60,055 nt of DNA from Alphaproteobacteria bacterium (GTDB lineage: Bacteria; Pseudomonadota; Alphaproteobacteria; JAGOMX01), in the NCBI GenBank assembly GCA_017993335.1, contig JAGOMX010000005.1, positions 1-60,055 on the forward strand. Direction: 5' to 3'. The notes beneath the pieces are model-generated. The model searched no databases, was not told where the DNA came from, and saw nothing but the letters and a program-made list of their open reading frames with translations. A program made the translations under genes and the position numbers. Below, one piece after another: positions 16,512-25,072 of the stretch. How positions within the stretch are numbered: position 1 is the stretch's first letter; every line of letters begins with the position of its first letter.

Positions 16512-17897
16512 ATGGATAGTAGTATTAAAGAGCGCTCAGAGATAAGCTGGTTATACTTAACCCAATCCCTATATTTCTTTGGGTTTTTTGCCCTTAAATC
16601 AATTTTTGTTTTATACCTGATCAACCATCACGGTTTTAGCGATGGTCAGGCCATATCTTTGTTTGCCTCCTACATGTGTTTGAGTTATGGCACGTCTTTG
16701 GCGGGTAGTACCATTGCTGATAAACTGCTTGGGGTTAAGAACAGCATTCTCCTTGGAGGGTTTTTAAGTTGTTTGGGGGCGGTTTGTTTGATGACGCTTT
16801 CGGCCGAATATATCTGTCTGGGGTTGGCGTTTTTAAGTCTTGGTATGGGGCTGACAAAGCCTAACCTGCACACGACGACGGGGCTTTATTTCCAAAACCC
16901 TGAGGATCCTAAGAAGGATATCGCTTATAATATTAGCTTTATGGTTATTCAGATAGGCCACACTCTGGCATCGGTTGCTTGCGGCGCTGTTGCTTCGGGG
17001 TTTGATTGGAATTATGGGATAGCTTTAGTGGTTTTGAGCTTTATTGCCGCGACTTATTTGCTTAACAAGAAGGTGAATCCTGAACAAGATAACGTTGTGT
17101 TCTCAAAGGAGAAGTTATTGATTTCATTGGCTTCTGTCAGCGGGATCATCGCGACAGTTTATAGTTTTCTCACATTCAGAGATCACTCCAGCGGCGTTTT
17201 AGGACTCATCGTCTGTGGAAGCCTGATATATCTGGGTTGGATTTTTTATCAATGTGATCATCAAGAACGAAAAGGTATGGGGATTATTATTTTAGGCTTG
17301 GCATTACATACGGCTCTTTGTTCTCTTATTGAGCAATCTGGCAGTTCTATCACGCTGTTCGTCGAAAACGCCGTGGATCGCAATATTCTTGGGGCTATGG
17401 TGCCAACCCCCGTTTTTATGTCCTTTGAGCCCATGTTCCTTGTGGCCAGCAGTCTTATTTATATATATGTATCAAAACGCAATGCAAAGCTGCTTGATGC
17501 CATCAACTGGTCTGTTAAAGCAGCGCTCGGATTTGCTTTGCTTGGTTTGGGATTTATCATTCTGTCTGTGGGCTCAAATAACCAGAATGCTCTTTTGTCC
17601 CCCTTATGGGTTCTGAGCTCCTTCTTTTTACAAATGATGGGTGAAGTTTTGATTGCGCCGACGATCCTGGCATCCATATCCAAAAATGCGCCGCCACGTT
17701 ATAAAAGCATTATGATGGGATTTTTTGTCCTCACCATTGCTTATGGACACTTTATTGCAGGATTCATGGCTCAGTTCTCCGTTGCAGGGCAAGGATCTCA
17801 TGGCTCGTTTTTTATGGTTCTGGGGTTGCTGCCGCTGGCTGTGGCAATGCCGTTGTTTATGCTTAAAGGTAGGAAAATGGCTGTTAAATTCAGATGA
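16512..17897 (+). CDS. POT-family peptide transporter
   Basis: The 461-residue membrane protein starts MDSSIKERSEISW; ATG at 16512 is chosen because the upstream frame to 16344 overlaps the F-box gene and is not membrane-like. About 12-14 helices are visible. The first helix (YFFGFFALKSIFVLYL) corresponds to the POT motif E-R-F-x-x-x-G-x-R/x, and GMGLTKPNLHTTTGLYF is the loop between helices 4 and 5. POT proteins import di- and tripeptides with protons; relatives in amoeba-associated bacteria may also carry nucleotides or drugs. It probably supplies peptides from a host. Confidence 0.85.
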   Translation: MDSSIKERSEISWLYLTQSLYFFGFFALKSIFVLYLINHHGFSDGQAISLFASYMCLSYGTSLAGSTIADKLLGVKNSILLGGFLSCLGAVCLMTLSAEYICLGLAFLSLGMGLTKPNLHTTTGLYFQNPEDPKKDIAYNISFMVIQIGHTLASVACGAVASGFDWNYGIALVVLSFIAATYLLNKKVNPEQDNVVFSKEKLLISLASVSGIIATVYSFLTFRDHSSGVLGLIVCGSLIYLGWIFYQCDHQERKGMGIIILGLALHTALCSLIEQSGSSITLFVENAVDRNILGAMVPTPVFMSFEPMFLVASSLIYIYVSKRNAKLLDAINWSVKAALGFALLGLGFIILSVGSNNQNALLSPLWVLSSFFLQMMGEVLIAPTILASISKNAPPRYKSIMMGFFVLTIAYGHFIAGFMAQFSVAGQGSHGSFFMVLGLLPLAVAMPLFMLKGRKMAVKFR

Positions 17898-17997
17898 ATG
17901 CATTGACAAACAAGTAAAGCAACACCATATGAAATAGGTATGAAGCCAAGTGGCTTTGAAATTAATGAAGGCCCTTCAGGGGCAGCAGGATTAACAA

Positions 17998-18711
17998 ATG
18001 GTAGACATTTCGCAGCAACCGTACTTTTCCTATAACGATGTTATAGCTAAGCTAGACGAGCCGTTGCGCAGGCAAGCGGATGTTCAGTTGTTGCTGTTCA
18101 GCAGAAAATCCAGTGATGAAAAGAAGGTTATAATTTCTGCATATAAGGCTCATCTCCTGGATTATCATTCAAGGGAGCATTACAAGTACGGATTATTTGA
18201 AAAGCCACAAAAGGCATACGAGTCTGGATTTCATATGTGGGACCATTTGCCGTACGATCCAAATAACTTATACGAACACCACAAAAGAGTGCATTCCACT
18301 GCACATGGCCTGACTATAGTAAGGCAATGTGGAGATCATACGGATATTTTTCTATTCGCGACAAAGCCAGGGAATGCCCAAGCCAACAACTTCTATCTGA
18401 ACGAAAAGGAGCAATTCACCACGTTCATCAACAGTTTTTATGAAAGTATGGAGCCAACAATCCAGGAATTGGAAAAATATAAGGTTTTCATTCCCTACAA
18501 CACCAACTTTTATCCAGGACCCGTGGCCTCACTTTCACCACGGCAATTGGACTGTGCTTTACTCATGACTGAAGGTTACACGGCGAAGGAAATTGGTAAG
18601 GCACTTGCCTTGTCTCACCGGACAGTGGAAGAATACATCGAAGTGCTAAAGCTCAAGTTCGAAGCAAAAAACCGCCTGCATCTTATTGCGAAGCTGCAGA
18701 AGCATCTGTAA
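17998..18711 (+). CDS. LuxR-type transcriptional regulator
   Basis: The 237-residue protein has an N-terminal sensory domain (about residues 1-165) and a C-terminal GerE/LuxR helix-turn-helix with LSPRQLDCALLMTEGYTAKEIGKALALSHRTVEEYIE, here at about residues 178-235. The sensory half lacks the full set of acyl-homoserine-lactone contact residues, so it may be a LuxR solo sensing another signal. A TTGACA box lies at 17903-17908. Its neighbour at 19045 has a lux-box-like palindrome, so it is a candidate activator of that gene. A paralog is cut by the left window edge. Confidence 0.87.
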   Translation: MVDISQQPYFSYNDVIAKLDEPLRRQADVQLLLFSRKSSDEKKVIISAYKAHLLDYHSREHYKYGLFEKPQKAYESGFHMWDHLPYDPNNLYEHHKRVHSTAHGLTIVRQCGDHTDIFLFATKPGNAQANNFYLNEKEQFTTFINSFYESMEPTIQELEKYKVFIPYNTNFYPGPVASLSPRQLDCALLMTEGYTAKEIGKALALSHRTVEEYIEVLKLKFEAKNRLHLIAKLQKHL

Positions 18712-18727
18712 TGCGGCGATATTTATA

Positions 18728-18903
18728 AGTATTTAAGGCTATAAAGTGCGAAGCCGTCCTTTACAAGCAATTCCTGATTCTATAGCATATGCGAGCGGTA
18801 CAGGCTGGAGAGCCGATGACCGTGCTATGAAGTGTGAAACTCCGGGGTATCCTGGGGTTTCATCTCTGTCCAAAGATCTTTACACTTTATAGCCTTAAAT
18901 ACT
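18728..18903. repeat. 176-bp element with 21-bp perfect terminal inverted repeats
   Basis: The left arm (18728-18748, starting AGTATTTAAGG) is the exact reverse complement of the right arm (18883-18903). The 134-nt interior holds nested hairpins: ATAGCA...TGCTAT and CGGT...ACCG enclose GGCT-GGAG-AGCC, and GAAACTCC pairs with GGGGTTTC. No target-site duplication is obvious and no gene is inside. It could be a MITE or a structured RNA/terminator following the LuxR-type gene. The rest of the 333-nt gene-free stretch holds palindrome copy 4. Confidence 0.6.
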
Positions 18904-18951
18904 CAAATCTTATCGTTTACATTCGTAGATGTGTTGACGAAATACTATATT

Positions 18952-18969
18952 CCCCGTAATCCTACGGGG
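18952..18969. promoter_or_regulatory. Lux-box-like palindrome, copy 4
   Basis: CCCCGTA-ATCC-TACGGGG ends 75 nt before the exoprotein start at 19045. A TATAAA -10 candidate is at 18992-18997, 22 nt after it, placing the palindrome centre near -44. Confidence 0.55.
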
Positions 18970-19044
18970 TTTCAAAACTTCCATAAACCTGTATAAATCA
19001 TAAGTTTGTAAATTCACAAGATGTGATTTAAAAAGGATATTTTT

Positions 19045-22000
19045 ATGACTTCTGGTTACCTTAAACGAACTTGCGTTCGTGTTGTGCTGTTTGCGCATTT
19101 GATTCAGATATTTACACCGGCCATGGCGCAAGCGTCTGATACGGATTATCAATATCGCGTGAAGATCCAAACACTGAATTTGGAATCGGAGCAGTATTTC
19201 GTTGAGGTTTCTCGTCGTAAGAAAGATAAGTCCGAGGCGGCACAAGTTGTACAGCGTTTGGATATGGAACAGGGGAAGATAAAGGACCATTTCATCCGGC
19301 ATGCGCAGGATGGTCAAGAAACTCTCTATGACAAGTTCGCAGGTGCGGTTGTTAAGACATACGAAGCTGGTCACGATATTCGCTTCGTTTATGACATTCC
19401 AGGTCTTGGGCAAATACAGATGTTGAAGGGCGGGAAGGCTTTTCTCACACAGGAAGCGGATAGCACATCGCTATCAAAATATGGCTTGGCAATCAAGTCT
19501 TCAGGGGACTTACTTATAGCTCGCTTGAAAACAGCAGAATTGGTGTTGCGATCTTTAAGGACTGAGTTGGATGGTGATATCGTTACTGAGAAATTGCGTG
19601 TTAAGCATGAAGCCGTGAACAGAGGCAACCTTCAAATCTCGAAGTTGTTTGAACAAGGCACGTTTACCAATCAAACGAATGGAAAAACGTTTCTATATGG
19701 AGATGCATGTCTCAAAAATTCTAAGATTATCAACGAGGGAGCTTTTGTTCACACGAAAGGTAAACTGGAACTTACCAATGCAAGTCTAGAGAATCGTGGC
19801 AATTGGTTGATGGAAGAAGTCTCGTCTGTTAATCCTTTGATGATGACTAACCACGGCTTGCTTCAGCTGAAAAGCAGCTCGTTGAATTTTTCAAAATTAA
19901 TCAACAATAATCAAATGGAGCTATATAGCGGGCAATACAGCGCTGACCATTTTGAAAACACAAATGTGCTGGGTTTCCTGGAAAGGGATTGGGTGTTTAC
20001 CGATGTTGTTGCAAACACCGCACCTCATAGGTTTTTTGTAAAGAGAATCTTCATGCCATCGAGTAAGTCATTACCTGAATATGAAAGCCAGAAAAATTTA
20101 ACGTATGACGTCGCTACTTATTTCGGAAAAATTCGAGCTGAAGGTGATGTTCTCTTTTCTAAAAAACCAGGCCAAAATTTTGGCGGTATATTTAATATAT
20201 CAACCCCAGGTAAAGTTAGTTTGTGGGCCCAAAATCTTAATTTAACGCGGGATTCATATAGACTTTTTCCTCCAAAATTCGAATTTCCTAATATTGGGCA
20301 TTTGGAGCTAAATGTAGAGGGGCCATTCACCTGCCACTTTCCCTTCAAAGCCCCAAGACTTACTTTAAACGTTAATGGTCCGCTCACTCTAGGAAAGAGC
20401 AACGAAGAGTTAGGAACCATCGCCGCTACCCATGGCCCTTTGACGGTGAATGCTCACAGTATTGATGGTAAGTATGGCAAGTTCTATGGCTATGGCCGTA
20501 CAACTCTTGAAGCGACAAAAGGAGACATCCTAATCGGTGCCGCGGCGCCAATCACAGGTTCAGCCGTTAGAGTTGGCGCTTATACCATGTACACCCAAAA
20601 CGGTGCCTACGTGGCTTCTAACGATGTGCTTACGTTAAGAACTCCTGCAAATATTTTTCTGGATTATGGCTGTTTGATCAGCAACTTACAGCAAAACTTA
20701 TTGGCAAAAGCTCTCATTCGGAATACGGCAGGACGCATTGCGGCTGGTGGACCAATTTTTTTGCGTGGAGATGATTATCTGCATACCCGTGGAGGAATGG
20801 TTGCTTGCAACATGGACGGTAATGGCTATGGATGGGCTTACAGCGGTTTTGTTCGAGAATGCCCTCTTTCAGGTCCAGCATCAATTGAGTCAAAGAGCAA
20901 CATTATTTTTGATATGACCAATGTTAGAAACGTGGCAAGCAATATTTTCAGCGGCGGTCATGTATATGTGGGCAATAAGGAATTGTTGGCTGAACAAGCG
21001 GGAGCCAAGTTGAAAGACTTGCCCGCTGACCAATTACCAAAATTAGCCCCTGAAGGGCTTACAACTGCAGAACGTATAAGAGAGAAACGTTTGCAAATGA
21101 AAGCAGGAGTAAGAGTTGCAAATACTGCTCTAAAGCTTGGCAGCTATACGGAAGAGGCTTATCACATGGGCCCCACAGCAACACACGATAGAGGTAGTCG
21201 AGGGAAACACTGGGGCAACCAATGGGTAGAATCTTGTGCCTTCCTCACGGCAGAAGGTATATCCATAAACATGGGATCATTCAGTATCACCGGCTTAACG
21301 AATTCACCATTTATCCAAATTAACGTGCCAGGCACAGGCTACTTCGGTAATGCTTCAAACACACGTACAACTCTGGACGTTCTGGGCCCCAGAGTCGTGA
21401 ATGTGACAAAATTTGTCCAAGACCAAGCCCGTCGTCCAGGTTTCATGAAAATAGATCATCGCGGTGAGGTTCGGAACGAATTCCCGATGGGCTGTCCATT
21501 TATCCCGGCCTCAGGTGATGTGGTCCTATTACAAAATCCTGAGCAGCCACCTTTACGCAAATTCCCCATTAACCCGGTCCAATTCTTTAACCCAATCTGT
21601 GGCATTGATATTGACCTGTTTATACAACAGATTCTCTCCCTAAGAGCTGGCCAAGTTTATGCGGGCAAGGCTAAGGGGAATCAGTCATCGAAGGTACTCT
21701 GGGGTAACGGAGGCAAGTGGGCTCTGGAAAATGGCCGAACCTTGATGACAGAAGAGGAGCTAGCAAATACGCAAGAATCCATGCTGCTGATGCAAGCAAC
21801 CGATGATAACACGCAAGGGGATACCCTTCTGGTCTTGAATCCAAAAGATATTAGCCGGTTCCAATCCGATGGAGACACAGTCTGTGATAAGTTTAAATAT
21901 AATGGAGGTGGCAATCTGGATATGGTTAACAACCGCCTAGTGATCAATGATGACGAGGATACAACCATAAAAGTCGGTAGTAATGTCAACATGACTACCA

Positions 22001-24474
22001 CCAGCCAAACCCGGGAGTCATGGCAGGGTAACACCCGTGTCGTTGAACAAGTGGCTAATCCTCAGCAAGTGATTCTGAAGCCCAAGGGCAAATTCACAGT
22101 ATTGGCGGATGGAGATATCAATCGCACAGGCTCTCATATAGAGGCCGGTGGCGACGTGGATCTGCTGCCAGAAGGCCATCTGAGAGAAGTCCAAACACCT
22201 TTATCCAAGTTCACGGAGACGAAGGAAGAAAAACATGGTTTGTTCTCCAGCTCTGAGGGTCGAGAGACCACACTCACTCATTCCGCTGTGCCAACGACGA
22301 CGATTTCAGGAGGAAATATTCATAAAGCTGGCGCAGGAATTCACTCTATCTCCCCACAAGATTATGCTGAAGGTGAGATTCACTATGACTCACCTAATAC
22401 CGTAATAGAAGGCCTAATCGCACTCAACCGCCATACCTCTGAAAGCTCCAAGAGTAACGGTTTCACCGAGCAATCGACTTCCAAAATGCAAGAATCTGCA
22501 TTTGGTCTTCCTGCTAATTTAGTGGCGAAAAAGGGCGTGCGTTTCACTGGTGAGGCTAAGGTAAATGCTAATATCACAACTCCAGAGATACATGACGAAA
22601 CCGAAAGTGGAGTTAAGTTTGTATCCAAGGTTGTCGAGGTGCTCGCATCGGGTCAATCCCTTACAGACAGCCCCTTGTGCTCAGTTGATGCAGGCTATAA
22701 AGCCGGTTACGAGACCATGATGCCTTGCATGCTTATGGTTGAGAAGATCATTCGCACCAAAGAAGGTGGCGAGATGTTGTTTGAATCTGTGCTCATGGAC
22801 GACCGGGCCGAGATCATTGGCAAGTTCGTCAAAACCACTTATGAGCTCAAACAATGGCAAACCAGCTGGTGCCATGTGGAGCAAGTGGTTCCCAATGAAG
22901 TCATCATAGCCGCAGCTATCGCCATCACGATTCTAACCAAAGGCGCAGGCGCCAAGGTCATGGCACCCTTGATAAAAGGTGTCACAGCTGCAACCGGCAT
23001 GGCCCTGAGTCCCATCGGCATCACCATGGTCAACGCAGGCTTTAGCGCGTTTTGTGCAGCGGCCACATCGAATACTTTGCGCAGTGGTGATCCCATTCAA
23101 GTGGCCAAGCAAATGGTTTCCCTAGAACAGCTGAAATCCATAGGCATAACAATGGCATCGGCAGGTTTGTGCTCACAACTGGGTGGTATGTTGGACGTTA
23201 ACATGGAACCTGGCATTAAAGAGCTATCCATGCACTTGAAGGAACAAGCCCTGCGCGGGACTGTCGACACAATCCTTAACGTGTCCATCAATCAAACGCC
23301 CGTGGACGAGGCTTTGTCCGATGCTGTAAAACAGATTCCGCTGAAGGCTGTTGCCGCCTATGCAGCCAACCAGATCTGCTGGAGTATCAACGAACCCCTG
23401 GGCGTCAAAGCTTTGCATACGGCCCTGGGTGGTCTTGCTGGTTTTGCGATGGAAGGCAATCGTGATGGTGTTGTGGCCGGTGCTACTGGAGCTCTGACAG
23501 CTCAAGTCGTCGGCGATATTCTGATGTCCGATGCTCTTGCTATTGCTGATGCTGCTGTGAAGAATCTGAATGAAGATGGCAAACCCCTCACACCAGAAAA
23601 CGTAACGGCCGCTATTCAAGCAGAAGTTAACCACAAAGCTGATCTAGCCAAAATCGCCGCTGTAGGCGTGGCTGCCTTGCTCAAGAAAAACCCTAACACT
23701 GCACTGTTTGCCGCAAATAATATAATGGACAACGACATCACTATCCGTCAGTCCATTTATGTGATGGCAGAGTTGCAAAAGCTCCTAGCAGCCGCCGCAA
23801 TAGCACAAGCCGCTGTGCGCGTTGAGGAACCAAAAGCAAAACCTGCGTCTATACGCGCACCCGCTAACGATAAAGGGAAAGAAGAAGCTGATGATACGCC
23901 AGCAGCTCAAGAAATGATGGAGAACCCAGGCGCTGAAAAATCAATTAATGATGATCTTCTATCCCACCTTTTGCATGGCTATCAGGATATCATATGGGAA
24001 CTATCATGCGAGAAAACGGGAGGCTGTGAAATATCAGCAGAAGAAAAAATGCATGGTCTTAAAAAGGAAAAATTCCCTTTAATTACAAAAAATTTTGAAC
24101 CCATAAATGAAGCCGTCCATAACCTTCACGAGCTCGAGCATGACCAGGATGAAATCATTAAAAGTTCTAAATCATCCTTGTTTGATAAGCTGATCGCTTT
24201 GGTTCAAAAATTAACCTTCAAAGAAGCTTTCGAAAAGATTGCATTACCCTCAGCTAAGTTTCAGATCCCTATAGAAGTAGCTATGCATCTGACGATCAAC
24301 CAGGCAGAGATTTCATCGATACTATCAAGTGTCATCAACAATAAGCCCATAGATCAGCAGGCTTGGGACCAAGTCAGCGCTTCTGTCAATGAGCTAGGTC
24401 ATCTTGTTCATTCTCGGCATATTATACAGCATAAATTTGGACCTCATACGGGGCATGGACATGGGAAGAAATAA
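19045..24474 (+). CDS. Giant exoprotein, filamentous-hemagglutinin/CdiA-like with DUF637-like region
   Basis: The 1809-residue protein has a signal peptide cut near AMAQA|SDTDY. Residues about 60-900 are beta-strand rich with short glycine turns, as in a beta-helix stalk. Hemagglutinin-like repeats occur near 980-1200 (ADGDINRTGSHIEAGGDVDL). A hydrophobic glycine/alanine-rich region at about 1280-1470 (EVIIAAAIAITILTKGAGA onward) resembles the DUF637 hemagglutinin domain that precedes toxin tips in CdiA proteins. The C-terminus is acidic/helical and ends with a His-rich tail. No TpsB outer-membrane partner is nearby. Palindrome copy 4 precedes it. Confidence 0.8.
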   Translation: MTSGYLKRTCVRVVLFAHLIQIFTPAMAQASDTDYQYRVKIQTLNLESEQYFVEVSRRKKDKSEAAQVVQRLDMEQGKIKDHFIRHAQDGQETLYDKFAGAVVKTYEAGHDIRFVYDIPGLGQIQMLKGGKAFLTQEADSTSLSKYGLAIKSSGDLLIARLKTAELVLRSLRTELDGDIVTEKLRVKHEAVNRGNLQISKLFEQGTFTNQTNGKTFLYGDACLKNSKIINEGAFVHTKGKLELTNASLENRGNWLMEEVSSVNPLMMTNHGLLQLKSSSLNFSKLINNNQMELYSGQYSADHFENTNVLGFLERDWVFTDVVANTAPHRFFVKRIFMPSSKSLPEYESQKNLTYDVATYFGKIRAEGDVLFSKKPGQNFGGIFNISTPGKVSLWAQNLNLTRDSYRLFPPKFEFPNIGHLELNVEGPFTCHFPFKAPRLTLNVNGPLTLGKSNEELGTIAATHGPLTVNAHSIDGKYGKFYGYGRTTLEATKGDILIGAAAPITGSAVRVGAYTMYTQNGAYVASNDVLTLRTPANIFLDYGCLISNLQQNLLAKALIRNTAGRIAAGGPIFLRGDDYLHTRGGMVACNMDGNGYGWAYSGFVRECPLSGPASIESKSNIIFDMTNVRNVASNIFSGGHVYVGNKELLAEQAGAKLKDLPADQLPKLAPEGLTTAERIREKRLQMKAGVRVANTALKLGSYTEEAYHMGPTATHDRGSRGKHWGNQWVESCAFLTAEGISINMGSFSITGLTNSPFIQINVPGTGYFGNASNTRTTLDVLGPRVVNVTKFVQDQARRPGFMKIDHRGEVRNEFPMGCPFIPASGDVVLLQNPEQPPLRKFPINPVQFFNPICGIDIDLFIQQILSLRAGQVYAGKAKGNQSSKVLWGNGGKWALENGRTLMTEEELANTQESMLLMQATDDNTQGDTLLVLNPKDISRFQSDGDTVCDKFKYNGGGNLDMVNNRLVINDDEDTTIKVGSNVNMTTTSQTRESWQGNTRVVEQVANPQQVILKPKGKFTVLADGDINRTGSHIEAGGDVDLLPEGHLREVQTPLSKFTETKEEKHGLFSSSEGRETTLTHSAVPTTTISGGNIHKAGAGIHSISPQDYAEGEIHYDSPNTVIEGLIALNRHTSESSKSNGFTEQSTSKMQESAFGLPANLVAKKGVRFTGEAKVNANITTPEIHDETESGVKFVSKVVEVLASGQSLTDSPLCSVDAGYKAGYETMMPCMLMVEKIIRTKEGGEMLFESVLMDDRAEIIGKFVKTTYELKQWQTSWCHVEQVVPNEVIIAAAIAITILTKGAGAKVMAPLIKGVTAATGMALSPIGITMVNAGFSAFCAAATSNTLRSGDPIQVAKQMVSLEQLKSIGITMASAGLCSQLGGMLDVNMEPGIKELSMHLKEQALRGTVDTILNVSINQTPVDEALSDAVKQIPLKAVAAYAANQICWSINEPLGVKALHTALGGLAGFAMEGNRDGVVAGATGALTAQVVGDILMSDALAIADAAVKNLNEDGKPLTPENVTAAIQAEVNHKADLAKIAAVGVAALLKKNPNTALFAANNIMDNDITIRQSIYVMAELQKLLAAAAIAQAAVRVEEPKAKPASIRAPANDKGKEEADDTPAAQEMMENPGAEKSINDDLLSHLLHGYQDIIWELSCEKTGGCEISAEEKMHGLKKEKFPLITKNFEPINEAVHNLHELEHDQDEIIKSSKSSLFDKLIALVQKLTFKEAFEKIALPSAKFQIPIEVAMHLTINQAEISSILSSVINNKPIDQQAWDQVSASVNELGHLVHSRHIIQHKFGPHTGHGHGKK

Positions 24475-24486
24475 GAGGGATTTAAC

Positions 24487-24879
24487 ATGACGAAAAAAGC
24501 AAAGAACACTGCAGCGATTATGGCAGCAATAGCCTTGTCAACCATGCCTGCAATGGCAAGCCAACCCCACGATGAACCATGGGAATGGGGCAAGAGTATC
24601 TCGCCTTCTGCAGAAATGGTCGACAAATACAAAAATGCTAAACCCGCAAGGCTAATGATGGCTCTTCGTTGCGATGAGTTTCCCGGCCCCCAATCTTCTG
24701 TCCATGACGTTGAGTTGGATCAGGCGGGTTATGTTATTGCTGCTCATGAGGATGCTACTGAAACTACGCCTACGCCTTTTACCTCACAAACACTGGCAGA
24801 AATACACCCAGAACCAGGGCCAGAAAATAGGATTGACGGGTACAATGGCGACAAACCTTTCGCTGAGAGGTTGTATTAA
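24487..24879 (+). CDS. Small exported protein following the exoprotein
   Basis: The 130-residue protein has a signal peptide (AAIMAAIALSTMPAMA|SQ). The mature part is acidic and proline-rich with one cysteine (RCDEFPGP); no family is recognised. It starts 12 nt after the exoprotein stop with GAGGG before its ATG, so they are one transcript. A CDI immunity protein would usually be cytoplasmic, so a chaperone or co-secreted partner is equally possible. Confidence 0.6.
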   Translation: MTKKAKNTAAIMAAIALSTMPAMASQPHDEPWEWGKSISPSAEMVDKYKNAKPARLMMALRCDEFPGPQSSVHDVELDQAGYVIAAHEDATETTPTPFTSQTLAEIHPEPGPENRIDGYNGDKPFAERLY

Positions 24880-24896
24880 GTGAACAAATGATCCTA

Positions 24897-24936
24897 TTGA
24901 CAAATTCTTAAGTAGACCTTATTTCTATAGTATAAT
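24897..24936 (+). promoter_or_regulatory. Promoter of the ABC-F gene
   Basis: TATAAT at 24931-24936 is a perfect -10 box. A TTGACA is at 24897-24902 but too far for it; TTAAGT at 24908-24913 sits at the proper 17-nt spacing, so the -35 is uncertain. Confidence 0.5.
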
Positions 24937-24955
24937 ACCCAACCAAGGACATACG

Positions 24956-25072
24956 TATCATGAAGAACATCTCTCGATAGCCCTTTATATAAGGGTCAAA
25001 TATTTGACAGTCGTTTCTGGCTAGAAGGTATTGTTTAACAAACGCCCTTATTACGAGAGATAGCCCATGATA
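24956..25072 (+). promoter_or_regulatory. Translational attenuator with 6-residue leader peptide
   Basis: AAGGA at 24945 precedes a six-codon leader ORF, MKNISR, from ATG 24960 to TAG 24980. Its codons contain ATCTCTCG (24969-24976), the exact complement of CGAGAGAT (25054-25061), which includes the ribosome site GAGAG of the ABC-F gene. TATCATG (24956-24962) also pairs with CATGATA (25066-25072), covering both start codons. CCCTT...AAGGG (24981-24995) is a local hairpin, while TAAGGG (24990-24995) can alternatively pair with CCCTTA (25045-25050). A ribosome stalled on the leader would free the main start, as in erm/msr attenuators. Confidence 0.7.
24960..24980 (+). CDS. Leader peptide MKNISR of the ABC-F gene
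   Basis: The reading frame ATG-AAG-AAC-ATC-TCT-CGA-TAG has an AAGGA site 10 nt upstream. The pairing described for 24956-25072 makes it the likely sensor of ribosome-stalling antibiotics. Confidence 0.6.
   Translation: MKNISR

Noticed and set aside
18728-18903. Insertion sequence
   Set aside because: Inverted repeats are present but there is no room for a transposase and no target duplication; kept as a repeat only.
18910-19413. 167-codon frame on the minus strand
   Set aside because: It is antisense to the start of the giant exoprotein and its palindrome; no family signal.
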